Assembly (NCBI GenBank): GCA_016929795.1
Contig: JAFGIA010000227.1
Location: 1-27,375, forward strand
Reading direction: 5' to 3'
Origin: Anaerolineae bacterium
GTDB lineage: Bacteria > Chloroflexota > Anaerolineae > JAAYZQ01
Length of the DNA: 27,375 nucleotides
The notes under the pieces were generated by a model. It saw only the letters and a program-made list of their open reading frames with translations. It did not search any database and had not been told where the DNA came from. Made by a program: the position numbers and the translations under genes. Shown piece after piece: positions 21,641 through 27,375 of this stretch; positions within the stretch are counted from its first letter, which is position 1; every line of letters begins with the position of its first letter.

Positions 21641-24019
21641 ATGCTGGCGGAGAACTTTTACCTGGACATCTACAGGCCCGATGCACCGCAGGTCCAATGT
21701 CGCCTGCATGTCGGGAGCATCCTGGTCGGTCGCGCTCACCAGGTCGCGCTGCGCCTGGCCTACTATGGCGTGTCGGGCCGCCATTGCCTGCTGCGCGTCG
21801 AGCAGGCGCAGGTCACCATCGAGGACCTCGGCAGCACCAACGGCACCTTTGTGAACGGCAACCGGCTTCCATCGTACGTTCCTGTACCCCTCACCCGAGA
21901 CGATCGTGTCCAGATCGGCCCCTTCTACCTGGCTCTCACCACCGTCGATTCTGGGGCATCTCGCCGCCTTCCGCTGGAGATCGGCGCTGCGCAGCGAGAC
22001 CAGGCCGCCGCCCCCAGCGCCCCGCGGCGCCCTAAACAGAGCATCACCCAACAGCTCGACCTCTCCCGCCTTAGCAAGGGCGAGGTCCTGCTGGGGCGTG
22101 CGTCCGACTGCGATATCAAGCTCGACCACCCCGCTGTGTCTCGTTACCACGCCCGCCTCCGTCGCCGGCACGCCGGGTGGCTTGTCGAAGACCTTGGTAG
22201 CGTCGCCGGCACTTTTGTCGACGGCGTGCGCCTCGTGCGCCCCATGCTGCTGCGCGAAGGCCAGAAGCTCGAAATTGTCGGTCACCGCTTTGCCATCTCG
22301 GGCCGCCGCCTGGTTCAGGTCGGCCCAGGCGGGGTGCAGTCGATCGACGCCGTCGGCTTGGGAATGCGCGTGCGCGATGGCAAGATCATCCTGCGCGGCA
22401 TCAGCCTCCATGCACAGGCAGGCGAGTTCGTCGCCATCGTCGGCCCAAGCGGTGCCGGCAAAACCACCCTCCTGAACGCACTCAGCGGCTATGCCCCTGC
22501 CTCGCAGGGCCAGGTCCTGTTCGACGGACGCGATCTCTATCGCCACTATGACCTTTTGCGTTCGCAGATCGGCTATGTGCCCCAGCGCGACATCCTCCAC
22601 AAATCCCTGCCCCTCGAGCGCGCGCTCCTCTATAGCGCTCGCCTGCGCCTCCCCGACCGTTCCGATGCTCCCTCGCACACCGAGCGCGTGGACGAGGTCA
22701 TCCAGCAGCTCGGCCTGTCGCGCGTGCGCCGCCAGACGATCGACCTCCTGAGTGGCGGCGAGTGCAAGCGCGCCAACCTCGCCGCCGAATTGATCGTCGC
22801 TCCCTCTACCCTCTTTCTCGACGAGCCCACAGCCGGGCTTGATGCCGAGGTGGAGCAGGCACTCATGGGCCAGTTGCGCACCCTGGCCGACAGTGGCAAG
22901 ATCGTCATCGTCTGCACCCACGCCACCCAAAATGTCATGCTCTGCGACCTCGTAGCCGTCATCGGCACCGGTGGCTACCTCCTCTACTATGGCCCGCCCG
23001 AAGAGGCGCTCGACTACTTCCAGGTCAAGACCTTCCCCGAGATCCTCAGGCGGATCTCGCCCGAGGGCGCGCCCCGTGCCTGGGCCAAAACATACCTGGG
23101 GTCCGCTGCCTGCGATCGCTACGTGCGCCAGCCCCAGGCAGGCATGCTCCACCTCGAGACCCCGGCTCGTCTGGAGAGATCCCCTGGGGTCAGGCGCCCA
23201 CCTCGCCTCCGCCAGACCCTCGTCCTCACGGCCCGGTACGTCGACCTGCTCACCCGCGATCGGCGCAATCTGCTCATGCTCCTCCTACAGGCTCCTGCCA
23301 TCGGCCTCCTCATGCCCATGGGCTTTACACGCACCGCTTTCAGCACCGGGTCGGATGGCGACATCGGAGATGCCATCATGATCCTTTTCTTCCTCTCCCT
23401 CGTGCCCGTCTGGCTCGGCATCTTTAACGCCACCCGCGAGATCGTCAAAGAAGCCGACATCTATCGCCGCGAGCGAATGGCGACCATCGACGTCTGGCCC
23501 TACCTCTTTTCCAAATTGATTGTACTGAGCGCCGTCGGCGCGATCCAGGTGGTCAGCCTCCTCCTCGTTGCCTCGTTCACCATCGACCTGCCACTTGACA
23601 TCTTTGCCGACCATGTCCGTTGGTTCACCACCCTCACCCTGGCCACCCTGCTCGGCACAGGGATGGGCTTGCTCATCTCTTCCAGCCTCAAGACGCTGGA
23701 CAAGGTCAACGCTGCGATGCTCTTTATGATCATCCCGCAGATGCTTCTTGCCGGTGCGTTTGTTACTGTGAGCAAAATGGACCCGGTTACCAGGTTCCTG
23801 TCCGCCTTTATCCCTGCCCGCTGGACCTTCGAGGCACTCGGCGCCCAGATCGACATCCTGAGCATCTATGAGCAGCAGGGCCATGGCCCGTCCAGCCAGT
23901 GGGGCTTTTTGGACACATTCCAGGTCGACGTGACCGCGCACCTGGTGATCATGCTCTCCGGCTTGATCCTCCTACTCACCGGAACATACATCGCCCTCCG
24001 GTGCCGGGACCCCTTGTAG
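21641..24019 (+). CDS. FHA-FHA-ABC ATPase-permease fusion (Rv1747-like, ABCG type)
   Basis: A 792-aa half-transporter. FHA1 (about 20-100) has GR (Arg31), SGRH (Ser45, His48) and STNGTFVNG, the full phosphothreonine-binding set. FHA2 (about 140-220) has GR (Arg153) and SRYH (Ser167, His170) but SVAGTFVDG, lacking the usual Asn. The ATPase (about 235-450) has Walker A GPSGAGKTT (268-276), signature LSGGECKRANLAAEL (370-384), Walker B LFLDEPTAGLD and H-loop CTHAT (His427). An ABCG-like six-helix domain follows (about 530-790). This order equals M. tuberculosis Rv1747, whose FHA domains are controlled by a Ser/Thr kinase; no such kinase is in the window. Export of a lipid or glycolipid is likely by family. 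The ATG at 21641 has only a weak binding site. Confidence 0.93.
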   Translation: MLAENFYLDIYRPDAPQVQCRLHVGSILVGRAHQVALRLAYYGVSGRHCLLRVEQAQVTIEDLGSTNGTFVNGNRLPSYVPVPLTRDDRVQIGPFYLALTTVDSGASRRLPLEIGAAQRDQAAAPSAPRRPKQSITQQLDLSRLSKGEVLLGRASDCDIKLDHPAVSRYHARLRRRHAGWLVEDLGSVAGTFVDGVRLVRPMLLREGQKLEIVGHRFAISGRRLVQVGPGGVQSIDAVGLGMRVRDGKIILRGISLHAQAGEFVAIVGPSGAGKTTLLNALSGYAPASQGQVLFDGRDLYRHYDLLRSQIGYVPQRDILHKSLPLERALLYSARLRLPDRSDAPSHTERVDEVIQQLGLSRVRRQTIDLLSGGECKRANLAAELIVAPSTLFLDEPTAGLDAEVEQALMGQLRTLADSGKIVIVCTHATQNVMLCDLVAVIGTGGYLLYYGPPEEALDYFQVKTFPEILRRISPEGAPRAWAKTYLGSAACDRYVRQPQAGMLHLETPARLERSPGVRRPPRLRQTLVLTARYVDLLTRDRRNLLMLLLQAPAIGLLMPMGFTRTAFSTGSDGDIGDAIMILFFLSLVPVWLGIFNATREIVKEADIYRRERMATIDVWPYLFSKLIVLSAVGAIQVVSLLLVASFTIDLPLDIFADHVRWFTTLTLATLLGTGMGLLISSSLKTLDKVNAAMLFMIIPQMLLAGAFVTVSKMDPVTRFLSAFIPARWTFEALGAQIDILSIYEQQGHGPSSQWGFLDTFQVDVTAHLVIMLSGLILLLTGTYIALRCRDPL

Positions 24020-24033
24020 CACTTTCCCCCTCC

Positions 24034-24100
24034 TATTGCGAGCGCAGCCAAGTCCCCCCTTACCCTCTGTCGTTGCGAGCGTAGCGAAGCAACCCCCACT
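24034..24100. repeat. Degenerate small repeat element, copy 2
   Basis: Two direct partial units: ATTGCGAGCGCAGCCAAG near 24034-24053 and GTCGTTGCGAGCGTAGCGAAG (24069 onward) followed by CAACCCCCACT. They resemble the left arm of the palindromic repeats at 21-98 and 25467-25550 but lack the right arm. They lie between the FHA-ABC gene and the next promoter. Confidence 0.6.
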
Positions 24101-24109
24101 TTGGCCCAC

Positions 24110-24138
24110 TTGACAACCTGCCCACCTCCAAGTATACT
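24110..24138 (+). promoter_or_regulatory. Strong promoter of the 404-aa protein gene
   Basis: A perfect TTGACA (24110-24115), a 17-bp spacer and TATACT (24133-24138). The start codon follows 28 bases later, so the leader is short, with AGGAGGTGA as a strong ribosome binding site. Confidence 0.8.
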
Positions 24139-24166
24139 GACCCCACCACCGGCGCAGGAGGTGACC

Positions 24167-25381
24167 ATGAGCACCGAGTATCCCGATATACTGGGTGATT
24201 TGACCGATGCACGCCACCGCTTCGAGGTCAACGGCGTGCACTACCTGGCTGAGCTCGACCCGCCTGTCGTCGCTCCCGGCGAGATGACGTCCGTCCGCGT
24301 GCTCCTCCAGTCGTGCTGGGATGTGCCGGTGCAGGTCAGCGTCTCTCTCGGGTTCCCTGCCCATCCACCCAACTCCTTCTCCATCATCCAGCCGCGCACC
24401 GACGTGCCGCTCGAAGCCGCCGAGGTCGGAGAGGTGCGTTTGCCCATCGCCACCGCGGCTGGCCTCGTGCCGGGCAAGCATTCGATCACCCTCGGCCTCG
24501 CTGCGAGTTACGAGGCGCGCGGCCTCTATGTGCGCGCGCAAAAGGGCGAGAACCGGCTCGGCGAGACCCTCCTCACCTTCCAAACCGGCATGGCCCTCTC
24601 CCGCACCCTGGGCCTCGGCTTTGCCAGCCACGCCGTATCGGAGCAGGTCCTGCCTCTTCAAATCGAGGGCCAGCCCCATGCTGGCCCTGCGCCCGACCTC
24701 ACCCCCACCTACCTCTCGCACTGGACCGTGCAGGATCTCCCGATCGACGGCAAAGCGCGACACCACGTCAACGACCGTTGTCTCTACTTCATGCCCCAGC
24801 TCACGCGCCAGGCCCTCTACCTCGCCTTTCTTGAAGAGAGCCAGGAGCGCCTGCGCGATGCCCACCTGCCGCTCCACATCGGCGAGGCGCTCTTTCTCGC
24901 CAAGATCTTGACCTTCACCGTCGAATACTTTCTCAAGCGCCCCGAGCACCAGGAAGCCATTCTCGTCCCCGCCTTTGCCCTTGCCTACCGCTACAACCTG
25001 GCTACTGACGACCCCGTCTTTCTCGTCGCGCGCGCCGACTATGCCCGCATCACCCGCCTTGCCATCTCGCTCAGCTTTGGCCTGCTCCGTAAGCGGATCG
25101 GGCGCGATGTGTGGACGATGGAAGAGCAAGTCGCCGTCGCCGACCTCGTCGCCGATCGCGTCGAGCGCGGCGGCGTACTGCCTGCCGAGTTCCTCTACTT
25201 GCCGCTTCTCCTCGGTGGCCTCATGGTCGCCGCCGACGTGCAGATGCCCGGCGAAAAAGCCACTCAGAGCCTCGCCCTCCTCGATCAGGCGCGTCAGAAG
25301 CGTGCCGGCGACCTGGCCGAAAACCCCGAGCTTGTCCAGTTGCTCCAGGTGCTTATGAAACAAGCCGCCCAGGCCACCTAG
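24167..25381 (+). CDS. Conserved-looking protein of unknown function (beta domain plus helical domain)
   Basis: A 404-aa protein with no signal peptide or membrane helix that I can see. Residues about 10-150 look like a beta-sandwich: short strands around VNGVHYLAELDPPVVAPGEMTSVRVLLQSCWDVPVQVSVSLGFP, GEVRLPIATAAGLVPGKHSITLGL, as in Ig-like or arrestin-like folds. Residues about 215-400 are strongly helical (QALYLAFLEESQERL, HIGEALFLAKILTFTVEYFLKRP, LLQVLMKQAAQ). I cannot name a family. I chose ATG at 24167 for its AGGAGGTGA site. It has its own near-consensus promoter, so it is probably well expressed, and stands alone between two repeat elements. Confidence 0.8.
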   Translation: MSTEYPDILGDLTDARHRFEVNGVHYLAELDPPVVAPGEMTSVRVLLQSCWDVPVQVSVSLGFPAHPPNSFSIIQPRTDVPLEAAEVGEVRLPIATAAGLVPGKHSITLGLAASYEARGLYVRAQKGENRLGETLLTFQTGMALSRTLGLGFASHAVSEQVLPLQIEGQPHAGPAPDLTPTYLSHWTVQDLPIDGKARHHVNDRCLYFMPQLTRQALYLAFLEESQERLRDAHLPLHIGEALFLAKILTFTVEYFLKRPEHQEAILVPAFALAYRYNLATDDPVFLVARADYARITRLAISLSFGLLRKRIGRDVWTMEEQVAVADLVADRVERGGVLPAEFLYLPLLLGGLMVAADVQMPGEKATQSLALLDQARQKRAGDLAENPELVQLLQVLMKQAAQAT

Positions 25382-25466
25382 CCAGGGCGTAGGGGCAGCG
25401 CACCTGCAAATGATCTGTCATTCCCAGTTCATCCCTGGCGCCGGCGCCACTCACTCCCTAAAGAAC

Positions 25467-25550
25467 TGTCATTGCGAGCGAAGCGAAGCAATCCCCACCT
25501 TGGATCACGCTGGAGATTGCTCGGCCCAAACGACAGGCCTCGCAATGACA
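25467..25550. repeat. Small palindromic repeat element, copy 3
   Basis: Perfect 12-bp terminal arms TGTCATTGCGAG and CTCGCAATGACA, with inner arms AGCAATC (25487-25493) and GATTGCT (25515-25521). The arrangement is the same as at 21-98. It fills most of the gap between the 404-aa protein gene and the GNAT gene, and ends 35 bases before the GNAT start codon. Confidence 0.85.
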
Positions 25551-25585
25551 TCTTGGCTTTCAATAACCACCATAGGAGTCGAACC

Positions 25586-26557
25586 ATGTCCATTGACGTT
25601 ATCCCCTTTGCAGAAGCCCACATCCCCGCCGCCGCTGCCCTCGTCGCCGCCCGCTACCGCGATCTACACAACCTCGTGCCGCTCCTCCCGCCCTCGTATG
25701 GCGATCCCGGCGTCATGGCCGGCCTCCTCGGCCGCCTCGTGCCACGCGTCCCTGGCGCTGCCGCCATCCGCGACGGCAGGCTTGCCGGTTTTCTCGCCGG
25801 CTATCTCATCCCCCACTTCCACGCCCGGCCCGGTGTCTTTTGCCCCGAATGGGCCAACGCCGTCGAGCCCGACGATGGCCGTCGCCTGTACGAAGCGCTC
25901 TACACCTGGCTCGCTCCCCGCTGGCTGGCCGGTGGCTACATCCAGCACGCCCTGACCCTCTTTGCCCACGACCGCCCCGCCATCGAGGCGTGGCACTGGC
26001 TTGGCTTTGGCCTGGCCGCTGCCGACGGCGTCCGCTCCCTCCACCCGGTCCCGGTGGACGCGCCCGGCGTGACCGTCCGCCGCGCGGCACTCGACGACGT
26101 CGATGCCGTCGCCGCCCTCCTCGCCGGCCTGCGCCGCCACCTTGCCTCCTCCCCTACTTTCCTCATCCAGGACCAAGAGGACGTCCACACACAATCCGAA
26201 GCGTGGCTGGCCGATCCCGACATCACGCTGTGGCTCGCCCACCGCGATTCCACCCCTGTCGGCTTTCTCGTCTCCGGCCCTGCCAGCGACAACGCCTCCA
26301 CCATCATCGTCGACCCCGGCACGTGCAGCATCACCGGTGCCTACACGCTGCCCGAGGCGCGCGGCCGCGATGTCGGCACCGCCCTCCTCGACCGCGCTCT
26401 CGCTTGGGCGCGCGACGCTGGCTACACCCGCTGTGCCGTCGACTTTGAGCCCATGAACGTCCTTGCCGCCCGCTTCTGGACCCGCCATTTCCAGATCACG
26501 TCGTTGTCCCTCTTTCGCCACGTCGACGAGCGCGCTGCTGGTGGCTCAGAGACTTGA
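25586..26557 (+). CDS. Two-domain GNAT acetyltransferase
   Basis: A 323-aa protein with two GNAT-like halves. The N-terminal half (about 1-155) keeps the overall pattern, VIPFAEAHIPAAAALVAARYRDLHN then GRLAGFLAGYLIP, but lacks a clear acetyl-CoA loop. The C-terminal half (about 160-315) has VTVRRAALDDVDAVAALLAGL and the motif A stretch LPEARGRDVGTALLDRALAWARDAGY, with R-G-R-D-V-G-T-A binding acetyl-CoA, ending FWTRHFQITSLSLFRHVD. I chose ATG at 25586 with AGGAG eight bases upstream. The frame continues upstream through the repeat element, which is not coding. The substrate is unknown. No obvious tie to its neighbours. Confidence 0.85.
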   Translation: MSIDVIPFAEAHIPAAAALVAARYRDLHNLVPLLPPSYGDPGVMAGLLGRLVPRVPGAAAIRDGRLAGFLAGYLIPHFHARPGVFCPEWANAVEPDDGRRLYEALYTWLAPRWLAGGYIQHALTLFAHDRPAIEAWHWLGFGLAAADGVRSLHPVPVDAPGVTVRRAALDDVDAVAALLAGLRRHLASSPTFLIQDQEDVHTQSEAWLADPDITLWLAHRDSTPVGFLVSGPASDNASTIIVDPGTCSITGAYTLPEARGRDVGTALLDRALAWARDAGYTRCAVDFEPMNVLAARFWTRHFQITSLSLFRHVDERAAGGSET

Positions 26558-26580
26558 TTCGCGCAGATTATGAGCGCTAC

Positions 26581-26609
26581 TTTAGCTTACGCCCAAACTG
26601 CGCTATAAT
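26581..26609 (+). promoter_or_regulatory. Possible upstream promoter of the BMP lipoprotein gene
   Basis: Perfect TATAAT (26604-26609) with a weak TTTAGC -35 (26581-26586) at 17 bp. Less convincing than the one at 26654-26682. Confidence 0.35.
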
Positions 26610-26653
26610 CGATCCTGTCGCCTGTCCAATCCCCGCCCATCCCCTGCCCCCTC

Positions 26654-26682
26654 TTGCCGCGCCCACACTTTTCGAGTATAAT
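26654..26682 (+). promoter_or_regulatory. Promoter of the BMP lipoprotein gene
   Basis: TTGCCG (26654-26659), a 17-bp spacer and a perfect TATAAT (26677-26682). It leaves a leader of about 97 bases before the start codon. The leader holds only a short GTCCC/GGGAC hairpin, and I recognise no riboswitch in it. Confidence 0.7.
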
Positions 26683-26786
26683 GCACCCGCACAGCGTTTC
26701 CCGGCCCGGACGGCGCTGTCGTGCAGCGCTATCCACACATTCGGTCCCACAGGGACTGAACAAACTAGATCGAATAGGAGGAGAGA

Positions 26787-27375
26787 ATGCTTTCCAAGCG
26801 TATGCATTGCCTGTTGGCCATTCTCATCGTCGCCTCGCTGCTCTTGGCCGCCTGCGGCGCCACGCCCGAGCCCGAAGCAACGACAGCCCCCACCGAGGTG
26901 GCCCAACCCACGAGCGCCCCGCGCGAAAAAGTCAAAGTGGCGTTTGTCTACGTCGCCCCCATCGGCGACCTTGGCTGGACCTGGGCGCACGACCAGGGCC
27001 GCCTGGCCCTCGAAGAACACTTTGGCGACAAGGTCGAGACCGCCTTCATCGAGAATGTGCCCGAAGGCCCCGACGCCGAGCGCGTCATCCGCGACTTTGC
27101 CGAAAAGGACTATGACCTGATCATCACCACCAGCTTCGGCTACATGGACCCCACTGCCACCGTTGCCGCCGAGTATCCCGATACCTGGTTCGTCCACGTG
27201 TCGGGTTACAAGACGGCTGAGAACATGTCGACCATCTTTGGGCGCATGTACCAGCCGCGCTTCCTGTCGGGCCTCGTGGCCGGCACAGAGACCGAGACGG
27301 GCAAGATCGGCTACGTCGCCGCCTTCCCCATCCCTGAGGTCATTCGGGGCATCAACGCCTTCACCCTCGGCGTGC
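26787..27375 (+). CDS. BMP/PnrA-family ABC substrate-binding lipoprotein, 3' end beyond window
   Basis: The first 196 codons of a gene that runs off the window. ATG at 26787 follows TAGGAGGAGAGA, a strong ribosome binding site. The signal peptide MLSKRMHCLLAILIVASLLLAAC has the lipobox LLAAC (Cys at residue 23). A Thr/Pro/Glu-rich linker (about 24-47) then leads to the BMP domain: VKVAFVYVAPIGDLGWTWAHDQGR, then DYDLIITTSFGYMDP and IFGRMYQPRFLSGLVAG. These are hallmarks of PnrA/Med/BmpA proteins, which bind purine nucleosides or related compounds for an ABC importer. The permease and ATPase genes would be expected just downstream. Confidence 0.92.
   Translation, partial: MLSKRMHCLLAILIVASLLLAACGATPEPEATTAPTEVAQPTSAPREKVKVAFVYVAPIGDLGWTWAHDQGRLALEEHFGDKVETAFIENVPEGPDAERVIRDFAEKDYDLIITTSFGYMDPTATVAAEYPDTWFVHVSGYKTAENMSTIFGRMYQPRFLSGLVAGTETETGKIGYVAAFPIPEVIRGINAFTLGV

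Noticed and set aside
21515..23152. Minus-strand frame of 545 aa opposite the FHA-ABC gene
   Set aside because: Antisense shadow caused by codon bias; the plus-strand frame has two FHA domains and a full ATPase.
26683..26786. Purine-type riboswitch ahead of the BMP lipoprotein gene
   Set aside because: The leader is about 100 bases, but I find none of the conserved purine-riboswitch junction blocks, only a short 5-bp hairpin.

Overview
This 27.4 kb window is GC-rich and densely coded. It looks like a chromosome segment from Chloroflexota (Anaerolineae, Caldilineae or Herpetosiphon-like). Four things support that assignment, though all of it is inference from gene content: a RibXY-type riboflavin ABC transporter, an Rv3377c/Rv3378c-type diterpene synthase pair (a kolavelool-making pair has been described in Herpetosiphon), FHA-ABC fusion proteins, and small palindromic repeats with TGTCATTGCGAG ends. 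No rRNA, tRNA, CRISPR array, transposase or phage gene is visible.

Left region, about 0.1-12.6 kb, minus strand. Ten genes are packed with gaps of at most 15 bp or short overlaps and are probably one transcript. In transcription order they are: a 71-aa excisionase/MerR-type HTH protein, a GPH/MelB-like MFS carrier, a GNAT acetyltransferase, a MacB/LolD-type ABC ATPase, a large FtsX-like permease, a small membrane protein, a GT87-like membrane glycosyltransferase, an Rv3378c-like class I diterpene synthase, an Rv3377c-like class II diterpene cyclase, and a hybrid histidine kinase with two receiver domains. I read this as an undescribed diterpenoid biosynthesis, modification and export locus. 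Both terpene enzymes have altered acidic active-site positions (Glu for the first Asp of DxDTT; Asn for the Asp that corresponds to Asp34 of Rv3378c).

Middle region, 12.6-17.3 kb, minus strand. A promoter (TTGCCA-17-TATAAT) drives a clear FMN riboswitch with a hairpin that covers the ribosome binding site. The operon that follows is ribX (permease), a GT-C mannosyltransferase-like membrane protein, ribY (lipoprotein binding protein) and an ATPase, with junctions of 1 bp, a 4-bp overlap and 1 bp. A hairpin terminator overlaps the last stop codon. A small YtxH-like membrane protein lies downstream. The embedded glycosyltransferase homologue under flavin control is unexpected.

Right region, 17.3-27.4 kb, plus strand. 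A divergent promoter with an operator-like repeat starts a three-gene ABC-2 exporter (ATPase and two permeases) followed by a 69-aa protein. A 14-bp inverted repeat ends that unit. A second unit has a 72-aa one-helix membrane protein and a 792-aa FHA-FHA-ATPase-permease fusion resembling mycobacterial Rv1747. It is followed by a 404-aa protein of unknown function with its own strong promoter, a two-domain GNAT protein, and the 5' part of a BMP/PnrA-type lipoprotein that runs off the window. Except for promoters, riboswitch and repeats, there is no gene-free stretch over 300 bases. The 17.01-17.45 kb gap is filled by the riboswitch and two divergent promoters.
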